The notes under the pieces were generated by a model that saw only the letters and a list, made by a program, of their open reading frames with translations, made no database searches and had not been told where the DNA came from. From positions 1,214,501 to 1,278,500 of the forward strand of contig NZ_CP018194.1 of NCBI RefSeq assembly GCF_001889545.1: a stretch of 64,000 nucleotides of DNA, in the 5' to 3' direction. This document shows, in pieces, positions 54,467 through 63,482 of this stretch (its first letter is position 1; each line of letters opens with the position of its first letter). Position numbers and translations under genes: made by a program. The DNA comes from Granulibacter bethesdensis. GTDB lineage: Bacteria; Pseudomonadota; Alphaproteobacteria; Acetobacterales; Acetobacteraceae.

Positions 54467-54483
54467 CCGGTGCTGAGCGGTTT

Positions 54484-55350
54484 ATGGCCCGTATTGTCTA
54501 TGTGAATGGTTGCTATCAGCCGCTTCGGCAGGCGGCGGTCGCTGTTGAGGATCGCGGCCTGCAATTCGGCGATTCGGTATATGAGGTTATCTACGTCGCC
54601 CATGGGCGGCTGATGGATGTGGCGCCGCACCTGGCGCGTCTGCGCCGTTCCCTTCAGGCGTTGCGCCTGCCGTTTGCTTTTTATGAAACAGCCCTGATCG
54701 CAGTGCTGACTGAAGTTGTCAGGCGTAACCGGCTGCGTTTCGGATTGCTCTATATCCAGGTTACCCGGGGACATGCACCAAGGGCGCATGCGTTTCCTGA
54801 CAACGTGACACGGCCCACGGTGATCGTGACGGCCCGATCAGTGGTACCCTGTCCGGTCAATGCTGAAGGCTGGGGTATTTCCGCCATCACTCTGCCGGAT
54901 GATCGCTGGGCGCGGTGTGATATCAAGACCACCAATCTCCTTCCGAATGTTCTGGCGCGGCAGAAGGCGAGGGAACAAGACGCTGGAGAAGCGATTCTCT
55001 ATGACAGGGAAGGAAACGTGACCGAGGGAGCCGCCACCACCGTATGGGCAGTTGGTGTGGATGGCGTGCTGAGGACACGAAATCTGGACTATTCCGTGCT
55101 TCCCGGCTGCACGCGGGAGGTTCTGACAACAGAGATTCTCCCGGCTCTCGGCGGGTTTTCCGTGCGGGAAGAGCCTATTGCGCTTGATGCGCTGAAAACC
55201 GCGCGGGAGATTTTTCTAACCAGCGCGACGAGCTTCGTGAAACCGGTGCTGCGGCTGGATGGTTTGGCGGTCGGCGATGGAACGCCAGGCCCTGTTGCAC
55301 GCCATCTGCTGCATCATCTGTCGCTTCATTTTGACAAACAGGTACCATGA
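54484..55350 (+). CDS. class IV aminotransferase (D-amino acid transaminase-like)
   Basis: PLP fold-type IV aminotransferase, 288 residues from ATG 54484 (MARIVYVNG). The family begins with DRGLQFGDSVYEVI near 24. The PLP lysine is in CDIKTTNLLPNVLARQ near 150, and NVTEGAATTVW and the phosphate-binding LTSATSFVKPV (about 262) follow. Features resemble D-alanine aminotransferase, which supplies D-Glu/D-Ala, but a branched-chain or aminodeoxychorismate role cannot be excluded. The longer frame from 54196 runs through the small membrane gene. It is coupled to the HAD gene by ATGA. Confidence 0.88.
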   Translation: MARIVYVNGCYQPLRQAAVAVEDRGLQFGDSVYEVIYVAHGRLMDVAPHLARLRRSLQALRLPFAFYETALIAVLTEVVRRNRLRFGLLYIQVTRGHAPRAHAFPDNVTRPTVIVTARSVVPCPVNAEGWGISAITLPDDRWARCDIKTTNLLPNVLARQKAREQDAGEAILYDREGNVTEGAATTVWAVGVDGVLRTRNLDYSVLPGCTREVLTTEILPALGGFSVREEPIALDALKTAREIFLTSATSFVKPVLRLDGLAVGDGTPGPVARHLLHHLSLHFDKQVP

Positions 55351-56006
55351 CCGACGATCGACCGGATGCCATCCTGTGGGACTGGGACAACACTCTGATC
55401 GACGGCTGGGCTGCGATCACCGCTGCCCTGAACGCTGTGTTCCGTCACTTCGGACGTCCCGTCTGGACAGTGATGGAGACGAAAGCGCAAGTGCGTGGTT
55501 CAGCCCGTGATACCTTCCCCACTATGTTCGGAGTGCGATGGGAGGAGGCGCGGGATATTTTCTATGGTACACTGTCGGCCAGTCACCTCGATCATCTGAA
55601 GCCCATGCCGGGGGCCGAGGCCATGCTGCGTGCAGCCTCCCTCTGGCCGCAGGCGGTGGTATCAAACAAGGCGGGCGATTTTCTACGGCGGGAAGTAGCC
55701 TATATCGGATGGGAGCCTTTTTTCGGTGCCGTGATCGGTGCCGGAGATGCAGCGGCGGACAAGCCTGCTGCGGCCCCCATTCTGCTGGCGCTGGAGCGCA
55801 TGCGCTATGACGGGGAACGCAGCAAGGTCTGGTATATCGGGGATACTGCGTTGGATATGCAGGCAGCACGTGCTGCCGGATGCACCGCCATTCTGCTGGG
55901 CGATGCCGCCCATGACGGGGGAATTGCCCGGGCTGCGTTTGATCATCATATTCAGGATGGGCATGCATTGGCTGCCATGCTCAATGTGTTACACGGCAGG
56001 CCCTGA
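55347..56006 (+). CDS. HAD family hydrolase (phosphoglycolate phosphatase-like)
   Basis: A 219-residue haloacid dehalogenase-like phosphatase with a four-helix cap. Motif I is DWDNTLIDGW near 12, motif II VVSNKAG near 98, motif III lysine in AADKPAAAP near 134 and motif IV YIGDTALDMQAARAAG near 158. The first Asp is followed by DNT rather than the more common DGT. It overlaps the aminotransferase stop by four bases. Substrate unknown; likely a small phosphorylated metabolite. Confidence 0.88.
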   Translation: MTDDRPDAILWDWDNTLIDGWAAITAALNAVFRHFGRPVWTVMETKAQVRGSARDTFPTMFGVRWEEARDIFYGTLSASHLDHLKPMPGAEAMLRAASLWPQAVVSNKAGDFLRREVAYIGWEPFFGAVIGAGDAAADKPAAAPILLALERMRYDGERSKVWYIGDTALDMQAARAAGCTAILLGDAAHDGGIARAAFDHHIQDGHALAAMLNVLHGRP

Positions 56007-56116
56007 CCCAGCTTGCCAGCACTCCGGATGCCCCGCATAATCTTTCCCGGCCGGTGCGAAGCCGGATCGTTCCACGGGCGCCTTAAAACAACAAAAAAAG
56101 AAGGGAAAACATAGCC

Positions 56117-56398
56117 ATGGCCAGTGAGAAGTCCCAGAACGTCCAGGATGTCTTTCTCAACCACGTTCGCAAGAGCAAGACACCGGTCACGGTGTTTCTG
56201 GTCAATGGGGTCAAGCTTCAGGGTATTATTACCTGGTTTGACAATTTCTCTGTTCTCTTACGCCGTGACGGGCACACCCAGCTTGTCTATAAACACGCAA
56301 TCAGCACCGTGATGCCTGGTGCACCCATTCAGTTGTTCGACGCGACCAAGCCGGAAGGTGGTGTGGGCCGTGATACGGCTGCCTATTCCGACGAATAG
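56117..56398 (+). CDS. hfq: RNA chaperone Hfq
   Basis: Sm-like hexameric chaperone for sRNA-mRNA pairing, 93 residues. Sm1 includes [30 protein letters not shown] (quoted here as [11 protein letters not shown]) and Sm2 is [13 protein letters not shown], with the YKHA core at the proximal RNA site. The C-terminal tail is short (about 20 residues), as is usual in alphaproteobacteria. It precedes hflX by 18 bases, the conserved hfq-hflX pair. A purine-rich GAAGGGAAAA run lies upstream of the ATG. Confidence 0.97.
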   Translation: MASEKSQNVQDVFLNHVRKSKTPVTVFLVNGVKLQGIITWFDNFSVLLRRDGHTQLVYKHAISTVMPGAPIQLFDATKPEGGVGRDTAAYSDE

Positions 56399-56416
56399 AA
56401 TGTCGCGCCAGAGGAT

Positions 56417-57799
56417 ATGGCGATTCAGGATTTTTCTTCGACTGACCGTTCCCCCAGTTCCGTCTCTTCCGGTCCGGCAAGGGCAGCGGTCATCCTGCCA
56501 TGGGAAAAGCCCGAGCGCGGGGATAAGGTAGAACGGCTTGATGCCGGTCGGGCCGCCGAGGCGCGGTTGGCCGAGGCGGTGGGGCTTGCAGCCTCTATCG
56601 GCCTTGTAGTGGTGCATAGCGGTGTTCTGCCGTTGCGTACCCGTCGGCCTTCGACTCTGCTGGGCGAGGGACAGGTACAACTGACCGGGCAGGCGCTGGC
56701 AGGTCAGAATATTACAGTTGTTATCGTGGATGCAGCGCTGACCCCGGTGCAGCAGCGCAATCTGGAACGGGCGTGGAACACCAAGGTCATCGATCGGACC
56801 GGTCTTATTCTGGATATTTTCGGTGAGCGTGCCGCTACACGCGAAGGCACGTTGCAGGTCGAACTGGCACATCTGGAGTATCAACGCTCCCGTCTGGTGC
56901 GCTCATGGACCCATCTGGAGCGGCAGCGCGGTGGATTTGGCTTCCTCGGCGGGCCCGGTGAAACCCAGATCGAGGCCGACCGTCGTCTGATTACCGACCG
57001 GATCGTGAAGCTGAAACGCGAACTGGAACAGGTGCGCCGGACCCGTGGCCTGCATCGCACGGCCCGTCAGCGCGTGCCATTTCCTGTGGTGGCACTGGTT
57101 GGCTACACCAATGCCGGTAAATCTACGTTGTTCAACGCCATGACCGGTTCCACTGTGCTGGCAAAAGATCAGCTTTTTGCCACGCTTGATCCTACCATGC
57201 GCGGATTGCGCCTGCGTTCGGGACGTCGGGTGATCCTGTCGGATACGGTCGGTTTCATCAGCGAGCTGCCCACCGAACTGATTGCCGCCTTCCGTGCCAC
57301 ATTGGAAGAAGTGGCGGAGGCTGATGTCATCCTGCATGTCAGGGACGTTTCACACCCGGATACGGCTGCACAGCGTCATGATGTCCAGCTGGTTCTTGAT
57401 GGAATGGTGCGTGATCATGATCTGGATGCCGACTGGCGTGGCCGGATGATCGAGGTGTTGAACAAGGCTGATCTGCTCGGCGGCGTCGAGCATGTCAGCG
57501 TGGCACCGGGTAGTGTAGCTGTCTCTGCCATAACCGGTGCCGGGCTGGATGAGTTGCAGGCCGCGATTGATGCCAGAATCGCCGCCAGCCTTACGATTGT
57601 GCATTACTCTGTCCCGGCCGCGGATGGCGCGGCCATGGCATGGCTGCATGAGCATGGAGAAGTTCTGGACCGTCAGGATGGTGCGGAGAATGGCGTGATC
57701 GCAATTACCGTCCGTTTGCGCCCGGCTGATCAGGCCCGTTTTGAACGTCTTCATAAAGCGCATCCCGTAGCCGACAAGCAGGATGCTTCAAGCCAATGA
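56417..57799 (+). CDS. hflX: ribosome-associated GTPase HflX
   Basis: A 460-residue GTPase that splits or rescues stalled ribosomes. The N-terminal HflX domain includes RRPSTLLGEGQV, VFVDAALTPVQ-like VIVDAALTPVQQRNLE and the helical GFLGGPGETQIEADRR. G1 is GYTNAGKSTLFNAMTG near 231, G3 SDTVGFISELP and G4 NKADLL. The C-terminal domain carries a LHEHGEVL element. It follows hfq and overlaps the IMPase-family gene by four bases. Confidence 0.96.
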   Translation: MAIQDFSSTDRSPSSVSSGPARAAVILPWEKPERGDKVERLDAGRAAEARLAEAVGLAASIGLVVVHSGVLPLRTRRPSTLLGEGQVQLTGQALAGQNITVVIVDAALTPVQQRNLERAWNTKVIDRTGLILDIFGERAATREGTLQVELAHLEYQRSRLVRSWTHLERQRGGFGFLGGPGETQIEADRRLITDRIVKLKRELEQVRRTRGLHRTARQRVPFPVVALVGYTNAGKSTLFNAMTGSTVLAKDQLFATLDPTMRGLRLRSGRRVILSDTVGFISELPTELIAAFRATLEEVAEADVILHVRDVSHPDTAAQRHDVQLVLDGMVRDHDLDADWRGRMIEVLNKADLLGGVEHVSVAPGSVAVSAITGAGLDELQAAIDARIAASLTIVHYSVPAADGAAMAWLHEHGEVLDRQDGAENGVIAITVRLRPADQARFERLHKAHPVADKQDASSQ

Positions 57800-58629
57800 C
57801 CCGCCTGACCGTCGCGCAGATCGAAACTGTCGCCGGTATTCTGGCCGAGGCTTCAGTTCGGGAGATTATGCCCCGGTTCCGTCGGCTGTCAGAAGAGTCA
57901 GTGCGGATGAAAACCGGCCCACTCGATCTCGTGACTGATGCGGATGAGGCAGCGGAGCAATGGATTACGCAGGCACTTCTGCAACAGTTTCCATCCGCCC
58001 TTGTGGTCGGGGAAGAAGCCGCCACCAAAACGCCATCCCTGCTGGATGCGCTGGGGGATGCTGATCTGGCTTTCGTGGTGGATCCTGTAGACGGCACTTC
58101 AAATTTTGCGGCGGGTCTGACGCTGTTCGGATGCATGGCGGCGGTGCTGAGCCGGGGTGAGATCATCGCCACGATCATTCATGACCCTGTTGGCTGTGAT
58201 ACCGCCTTTGCTCTTCGTGGAGAGGGGGCCTGGATCAGCTTTCCGGATGGCATGCGTCAGGATCTTCGGGTTGCGGCTTCGGTGCCGGTTGCCGCCATGA
58301 CCGGTGCAGCATCATGGCGCTTTCTGGCTGAACCACTGCGCAGTTCCGTCTGTGAGGGCATGGCGCAGGTTGCGCAAAGCTTCGATTTTCGTTGTGCAGC
58401 GCATGAATACCGGATGCTGGCAGGTGGCTACTGCCATTTTTTATTGTTCAACCGCCTGATGCCGTGGGATCATGCCCCTGGTGTCTTGCTGCATCAGGAA
58501 GCCGGTGGATATTCCGCGCAGTTCGATGGTCGGCCTTACAGCCCGCTACGGCATGGGGGCGGGTTGCTTTGTACTCCTGATGCCGAAAGCTGGCATCTTC
58601 TGGCGCAGGCATTGCTGGGTCAGGGCTGA
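57796..58629 (+). CDS. inositol monophosphatase family protein (second copy)
   Basis: A 277-residue member of the IMPase/FBPase superfamily. Metal motifs are VGEEAA near 70, VVDPVDGTSNFAAG near 93 and the C-terminal WDHAPGVLLHQEAGG near 222. This set is the same as SuhB's but the sequence is clearly a different paralogue from that at 21035; possible substrates include histidinol phosphate or inositol phosphate. It is coupled to hflX and converges on mazG with a 10-base overlap. Confidence 0.88.
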   Translation: MTRLTVAQIETVAGILAEASVREIMPRFRRLSEESVRMKTGPLDLVTDADEAAEQWITQALLQQFPSALVVGEEAATKTPSLLDALGDADLAFVVDPVDGTSNFAAGLTLFGCMAAVLSRGEIIATIIHDPVGCDTAFALRGEGAWISFPDGMRQDLRVAASVPVAAMTGAASWRFLAEPLRSSVCEGMAQVAQSFDFRCAAHEYRMLAGGYCHFLLFNRLMPWDHAPGVLLHQEAGGYSAQFDGRPYSPLRHGGGLLCTPDAESWHLLAQALLGQG

Positions 58630-59438
58630 GACGTTTCGCGTTCCCGGCTTTTGACTGCCTGCCACTCTGCCTCCATGGCATCCAGCCCGGCATCGGCGGG
58701 AGCCAACCCTTTTTCGGCAAGAGATGCTTCCACTGCGTTGAAGCGACGCTCGAATTTTGTATTGGCAGCCCGCAGGACGCTTTCAGGGTCCAGGCGCAGC
58801 TTGCGGGCGAGATTGGCCATGACGAACATCATGTCACCCAGCTCATCCGCCAGCCGTTCAGGATCGGCCGAGGGTAATTCGGCACGCAATTCCGCCGTTT
58901 CCTCGGCCAGTTTTTCCAGCACGGCATTGGCATCAGGCCAGTCAAAGCCGACCCGTGCCGCCCTTGCCGTGAGCTTTGCGGCTCGGCTGAGGGCGGGCAA
59001 GGTGGTCGATACACCCGCCAGGACACCTGTTTCCGCTTTGGCCACGCGTTCCGCCTGCTTTCGGGCTTCCCATGCTGCCGTTCCGTGGGCGGATGTGGCA
59101 GGGTCGCAATCCTCCGGTGCGAACACATGAGGGTGGCGGCGGATCATCTTGTCAGTGATGCCCTGAGTGACAGAAGCGAAGTCAAAACTGCCTTCCTCGG
59201 ATGCGATCTGGGCATGGTAGACAACCTGAAGCAGCAGATCCCCCAGCTCATCCTGAAGTGCAGCGCGGTCACCACGGCTGATGGCATCTGCCACCTCATA
59301 GGCTTCCTCAATCGTGTAAGGTGCGATGGTAGCGAAGCTCTGCTGGATATCCCATGGACAGCCGCCATCAGGATCGCGGAGGCGACGCATGACGTTTAAA
59401 AGGGAGAGAATCGCGACAGCCGGATCAGTGTTCGACAC
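58620..59438 (-). CDS. mazG: nucleoside triphosphate pyrophosphohydrolase MazG
   Basis: House-cleaning NTPase of 272 residues with two tandem MazG domains. Domain one has GGCPWDIQQSF, TIEEAYEVADAI and DELGDLLLQVVYHAQIA; domain two has LAEETAELRAEL and LADELGDMMFVMANLARKL. The Mg-binding EExxE/ExxD residues are complete. It hydrolyses noncanonical or excess NTPs, including dUTP-like or ppGpp-related pools. Its start overlaps the RMD1 gene's stop by 14 bases, indicating coupling. Confidence 0.95.
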   Translation of the reverse strand: MSNTDPAVAILSLLNVMRRLRDPDGGCPWDIQQSFATIAPYTIEEAYEVADAISRGDRAALQDELGDLLLQVVYHAQIASEEGSFDFASVTQGITDKMIRRHPHVFAPEDCDPATSAHGTAAWEARKQAERVAKAETGVLAGVSTTLPALSRAAKLTARAARVGFDWPDANAVLEKLAEETAELRAELPSADPERLADELGDMMFVMANLARKLRLDPESVLRAANTKFERRFNAVEASLAEKGLAPADAGLDAMEAEWQAVKSRERETSQP

Positions 59439-60606
59439 GTAATAACGCCAGAAAAACTTCGATCATGATCAGCAGGATGACGGCAACTTCCAGCATTTGT
59501 CCACGGCTGCCGGCGGCTTCTTCATACAGGGCCGAATATGTATCCCGCACGATGTCCAGCTTGCGATCCACGGCAGCACTGACAGCCTTGACGCGGAAAA
59601 GATCAAGGGCCGCCCCATAAATACGAGCCAGATAGACATCTTCCGTCACCTGAAGCGCATTATCGACCCGCTCGGTCAGCTCCGTCACCTCTGCCACCAG
59701 CGTATGGAAGCGCCGGGCCAGTGTTGCAAAACGGCGGGGCGCGTAGATATCGAACCGCTTCCGGGCCGCTTCCACCATATTGTACATACGGGGAAGTTCG
59801 GCATCGAGCAGTTCGTCATAGAACCGCATCTCCAGAAGCTGGGCATTGGCGACTTCCAGCACATCCAGAATATCGCTGTCGCCCCGGGCATCGATAATGA
59901 AGGCGCGGTCCCAGGTCAGGATAACCAGATCATCTTCATAATAGGAAAAACGCTGGCGCAGCAGATCACGCCGCGCCTGTTGCGATAGAGGTCGGGTTTC
60001 GCCGGAAAGCAGGGCGGCGATGTCAATTTTTGTATCCAGCGCTTCAATACTGATCGGTTCATTGAAATGGCGGACAAAAGCGATCTGGTAATCTTCCTGT
60101 AAAGAGCCATCAGTAGGTTTTTTCCAGCACGGCAGAAGGGTTTGGCGCAGGGTAGACAGGATATCGCGCCAGACCGTCGCTGTTTCCTCATTATCTAGAA
60201 CCGTAAATATGCCGTCATGGAGCGTCACGAAATCCTGCCAGAGCATATCCGTGACAGGTCGCCGTATTTCAATGGCGACAGCGCCAAAGTCATACAACCG
60301 GACGGCGACTGCAACTTCATGCGTTGACAGACCGAGAATCAGATGTCGTGTGCCAAGATCAATGGTCAGCGGAGGATTGCCGAAAGATACCGCTTTGGGA
60401 GATGTCGTGCTGAGACTGGCGCGGGCAGGGCGTGCCCTTTCATCTGACTGTCGTTGAAGCCAGAGTCGTTCTGCCTCTTTCAGATCCATTTCATAGGCGA
60501 CGTCGACAAGACGCAAGGCGATAATATCGCCCGTTACTGTCAGCCCGAAGGAAGCGGAGACCGGGGGGGCAGCCGGAAAAAGCATTACAGAGTCTGAAGG
60601 CGACAT
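59425..60606 (-). CDS. RMD1/DUF155 family membrane protein
   Basis: A 393-residue protein of the RMD1 (DUF155) family, found in bacteria and in yeast/plant mitochondria, with a structural role in mitochondrial gene expression in eukaryotes. The conserved core (HDGIFTVLDNEETATVW... FSYYEDDLVILTWDRAFI) ends in a long helical part and one C-terminal membrane segment (VAVILLIMIEVFLALL). The start at ATG 60606 is preferred to an earlier codon at 60651. Its bacterial role is unknown. It is upstream of mazG. Confidence 0.85.
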   Translation of the reverse strand: MSPSDSVMLFPAAPPVSASFGLTVTGDIIALRLVDVAYEMDLKEAERLWLQRQSDERARPARASLSTTSPKAVSFGNPPLTIDLGTRHLILGLSTHEVAVAVRLYDFGAVAIEIRRPVTDMLWQDFVTLHDGIFTVLDNEETATVWRDILSTLRQTLLPCWKKPTDGSLQEDYQIAFVRHFNEPISIEALDTKIDIAALLSGETRPLSQQARRDLLRQRFSYYEDDLVILTWDRAFIIDARGDSDILDVLEVANAQLLEMRFYDELLDAELPRMYNMVEAARKRFDIYAPRRFATLARRFHTLVAEVTELTERVDNALQVTEDVYLARIYGAALDLFRVKAVSAAVDRKLDIVRDTYSALYEEAAGSRGQMLEVAVILLIMIEVFLALLRVEH

Positions 60607-60730
60607 GATGGCTGGCACGCAGTGAAATCCGGTACTGTCACAGAGCAGCACATATTATTGTGGACCTGTAACAGGTCATCAATCAAGTATGCTTCATGTG
60701 ACAGTTCCGGATCAAACGGCGAATGACTGC

Positions 60731-60898
60731 TCAATCCAGCCCCTGTGCCTTTCCGGCGTCGCGCTGGTTGGGGTCTTTACCTTCCAGACGCAGCAGAAAG
60801 CGATAATAGCGTTCCATCACCACATCTTCACTGGTGCCGCTGACGGCTGCGGCTGTTGCCAGCAAGGCAGCGATCAGATCGTTTGTCTGTGGAGTCAT
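60731..60898 (-). CDS. small protein A, paralogue of the 61008 gene
   Basis: A 55-residue protein (minus-strand ATG 60898, stop at 60731). It is short and easily missed. It is mainly one Ala-rich helix, NDLIAALLATAAAVSG, then SEDVVMERYYRFLL. It aligns without gaps to small protein B: by eye 18 of 39 residues are identical, including the block SE-x2-V-x-ERY-x-RF and the later DP. No signal or membrane segment is clear. Tandem duplication and conservation of codon-level coding support it. Function unknown. It lies between RMD1 and small protein B. Confidence 0.65.
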   Translation of the reverse strand: MTPQTNDLIAALLATAAAVSGTSEDVVMERYYRFLLRLEGKDPNQRDAGKAQGLD

Positions 60899-61007
60899 GG
60901 CGGCACCTTTTTTGCTGTTTTGTTCTTTGCAAAATGGACAACAGATACCGGAACTGCAACTAAATAAGGTTGAATTTATTTTTAATATGTAAAAATGATC
61001 GCTCGTT

Positions 61008-61193
61008 CTATTTGTCGTGTGTGCGCTCTGCGCGTTCCCAGAATGCTTTCATCGGGCCGGTATCTGGATCGTGTCCTGTGACACGTTGGGCAAAGCGCAG
61101 ATAACGCTCTATCACCAGTTCTTCACTGGCCTGCCCGATCGTCGCAGCAACGGTCAGCAGCGCGGCCGTCACGTTTTTATCATCGCTATCCAT
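61008..61193 (-). CDS. small protein B, paralogue of the 60731 gene
   Basis: A 61-residue protein from ATG 61193, with AGGGA seven bases upstream (a longer frame starts at 61250 but has no ribosome site). It shares TAALLTVAATIG and SEELVIERYLRF with small protein A and ends in a charged FWERAERTHDK. The two genes are in the same orientation, separated by 109 bases. I know of no characterised family. A helical, oligomerising or regulatory role is only a guess. Confidence 0.7.
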   Translation of the reverse strand: MDSDDKNVTAALLTVAATIGQASEELVIERYLRFAQRVTGHDPDTGPMKAFWERAERTHDK

Positions 61194-61254
61194 GTCAATT
61201 CCCTGATCTATCGTCGCCTGACTGTGTGCCAGATCAGGGGACAAATGCAACCAG

Positions 61255-61785
61255 CTACTGCACCGCAGCCTTGCTTTTAGTTGTCAGATCAGGGGGCCCG
61301 CTGTGCAGCACGGGATAAGGGGTACCGCTGAGCTTGTGAAAGCAGGCTGCAATGGCCACAAGGGCGCACGAGCCGGTCAGAACGGGTACAAATGCAAAGC
61401 TCATATCCGGATTGAGAGCGAAGATAACAAGCGGATTGGCCCCGGCTGGCGGGTGGGTAATACGCAGAACGGTCATCAGGGCGATGGCCAGACCGACCCC
61501 AAGGGCCGCGGCCCACCATGTATTCGGTAGAATAGTCAGAAGCGCCAGACCAGCCACTGTGGACACAAGATGACCACCGATGACGTTGACAGGCTGGGAT
61601 AACGGACTGTGGGGTACCGAAAACAGTAAAACGCTGCTGGCTCCGAAGGGTGCGATCAGCATCGGTAGTTCGGAATAGGCTGCGGCTGCTCCTATTGAGC
61701 CGACTCCAAGCAATCCTCCAAGGCCCGCCAGAATCGCGGTGCGGGCAGGCTGGGAGGGTTGATGACGAATGAGAAAACGACGCAT
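61255..61785 (-). CDS. HPP family membrane protein
   Basis: A 176-residue integral membrane protein of the HPP family, with about four helices. The two family signatures are visible: APFGASSVLLFSVP near 46 and RITHPPAGANPLVIF near 107, where the HPP motif lies. A cyanobacterial homologue transports nitrite. It is the first gene of a leftward series with the two small proteins, RMD1 and mazG, although gaps of 60-120 bases make an operon uncertain. Confidence 0.88.
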   Translation of the reverse strand: MRRFLIRHQPSQPARTAILAGLGGLLGVGSIGAAAAYSELPMLIAPFGASSVLLFSVPHSPLSQPVNVIGGHLVSTVAGLALLTILPNTWWAAALGVGLAIALMTVLRITHPPAGANPLVIFALNPDMSFAFVPVLTGSCALVAIAACFHKLSGTPYPVLHSGPPDLTTKSKAAVQ

Positions 61786-61794
61786 GCCTTAGAA

Positions 61795-61851
61795 CACCCT
61801 GCAAAAGTGAATATTTTTAGTGCAAAGTATGTACATCTTTATAGCAGGGTG
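61795..61851. repeat. spaced inverted repeat upstream of HPP gene
   Basis: CACCCTGC (61795-61802) and GCAGGGTG (61844-61851) are exact complements separated by 41 AT-rich bases. The region begins 10 bases upstream of the HPP start. It could be a regulatory element or a chance match; nothing further supports it. Confidence 0.3.
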
Positions 61852-61916
61852 ACCGATTTATATCAAATGTCGGAATCGCCGTGATGACGGGCTGGGTTCA
61901 GGCCGGAATGATCAGG

Positions 61917-62684
61917 TCAATGGGCCGCATATCGCTGGCGATGACGCTCCAGCGTTTTTCTGACCCGTTCAAGGGCCTGTAAGACTTCCTCCTGAAAATC
62001 AGTCTCCTGAAAATGGTGGATGTCGCTATGCGCAGCACAGACAACAGGTGTATCCCGCCACTGCCGTGCGAGACCGGAGGCCCAGCGTGTATAGTGGTCA
62101 GCGGCATCGGCGTTTTTCTGCAGGGCTTTCCCCAGCAAAGGATGAAAAGTCAGGTGGGGGGATGGCAGAAACGGCCTGACGATAGAAGGGATTTTCAGAA
62201 CATTCAGAGTATCATCAACATGCACGATGCCGCTGGCGCCATGCCGTACCAGCACAGAAGCCGTATGGACCCTTGGGTTGGATGAAATAAAATCGATTCC
62301 TTCCGGCACTGAGAATTCGAGATCATCGGCAAAAAGGTTCTGTACTTCCCTGTCTTCAATCAACCCGGTTTCCCAGTTAAGATCTGGCCAGATTTCCCGG
62401 TGCCGCCTTGTCCCATACAGGCGGGCATGGGGAAAAAGCCGATGGATGGAAGCACAATGGAGTGTGTGGAAAGGATGAACATTGATGATGGCATCAATAG
62501 CTTGCCCATTATCTGTCATCCCGGACAGAGCTGCATGATCCTCACCGGTGATAGTGTAGCTGTCGATCAGGAGGAAGCGTCCGCTCTTTCTGCGGATCAC
62601 CGACATATGGGTGCCTACATCGTATAAACCAGCCAGTTTGAAGCTGCCCCTCACAGTCCAGAAGTCACAGCTTATCTGCTTCAT
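61917..62684 (-). CDS. MBL-fold-like protein with divergent metal motif
   Basis: A 255-residue protein with the order of secondary structure of metallo-beta-lactamases. The strand FLLIDSYTIT (about 37-46) and IVHVDDTLN (about 173-181) match the first and fourth motif regions, but the central HxHxDH is replaced by VHPFHTLHC (His70, His73, His76). A late AAHSDIHHF could supply another ligand. It may bind metal differently or not at all. It has no signal peptide. Neighbours give no clue. It resembles DUF4336-type proteins only loosely. Confidence 0.65.
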   Translation of the reverse strand: MKQISCDFWTVRGSFKLAGLYDVGTHMSVIRRKSGRFLLIDSYTITGEDHAALSGMTDNGQAIDAIINVHPFHTLHCASIHRLFPHARLYGTRRHREIWPDLNWETGLIEDREVQNLFADDLEFSVPEGIDFISSNPRVHTASVLVRHGASGIVHVDDTLNVLKIPSIVRPFLPSPHLTFHPLLGKALQKNADAADHYTRWASGLARQWRDTPVVCAAHSDIHHFQETDFQEEVLQALERVRKTLERHRQRYAAH

Positions 62685-62924
62685 GGATGAATGCCGCCCT
62701 GATGGTGAATGGGCCAGAACCGGCCAAAACAGTTCATAATCTGAAAAGTTGCATGAGAAATTTTATTCTTATGCAGGAAACTAAACCTGGTTGTTATAAG
62801 GAAAATAAACCTAAATTATCCTATGATAAATATTTTGAATCTTAATTAATATAAGTCATGAATATCTTTCTCATCTTGTGCAGAAAGACGGTAGCTTATT
62901 AAACCAGTGGCAGAAGGATTTTAC

Positions 62925-63482
62925 GTGAAACAGTCACTCCCTGCCTATCTGATAGATTATTTTCAGCACTCCCGTGTGGCGCTGGCTTTGGCGGCCCCTG
63001 ACGGGAATCATGACCTTCTGTGGGTCAACGGGCCGTTCAGAGCATTAACGGGGTATTCTTCGACCGAAGTAATTGGCAAGAATTGCCGCTTTTTGCAGGG
63101 TGATGCTGACAATGAAGCTGCAAGAACAAAAATAAGACAGTTTCTGCAGAACCAGGGTCAGACCAGCGTAAGAACGCCAGTCATTAACTTCCGCAAGGAC
63201 AAGGTTCCGTTCGTTAATCTGCTCTATCTATCCCGCCTTCAAGGGGCGGACGGAATAACTAAATACATTTTTGCATCCCAGTTTGATGTCAGTCGTTCTT
63301 ACCCTGATCTTCTTATCAACTATGACAGGGAACTGGCAGCCACACTTGGTGGTTTACGCTCCATTGCAAAAGATGGAGGCATCGTGGTTCAAGGGACAGT
63401 GCTGACGATCGCCAATACCTCGGCGCTCGTTGCTCAGGCCAGGATGACGCTAGCGGAGCTGGAAAACGTACCAGATGCATGA
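62925..63482 (+). CDS. LOV-domain blue-light photoreceptor
   Basis: A 185-residue protein, start GTG 62925 chosen for its GAAGGA seven bases upstream. The PAS fold shows the flavin-adduct motif GKNCRFLQG with Cys54. FMN contacts expected in LOV domains are also present: NFRKDKVPFVN (Asn88 and Asn98) and the late SQFDVS (Gln119). A C-terminal helix of about 60 residues could transmit the signal. The AT-rich gap 62685-62924 holds its promoter but I could not define it. It overlaps the CheB-domain gene by eight bases, so the two probably form a signalling pair. Confidence 0.9.
   Translation: MKQSLPAYLIDYFQHSRVALALAAPDGNHDLLWVNGPFRALTGYSSTEVIGKNCRFLQGDADNEAARTKIRQFLQNQGQTSVRTPVINFRKDKVPFVNLLYLSRLQGADGITKYIFASQFDVSRSYPDLLINYDRELAATLGGLRSIAKDGGIVVQGTVLTIANTSALVAQARMTLAELENVPDA

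Noticed and set aside
54196-54483. N-terminal extension of the aminotransferase
   Set aside because: It overlaps tRNA-Leu and the small membrane frame; the family start MARIVYVNG at 54484 fits the class IV fold.
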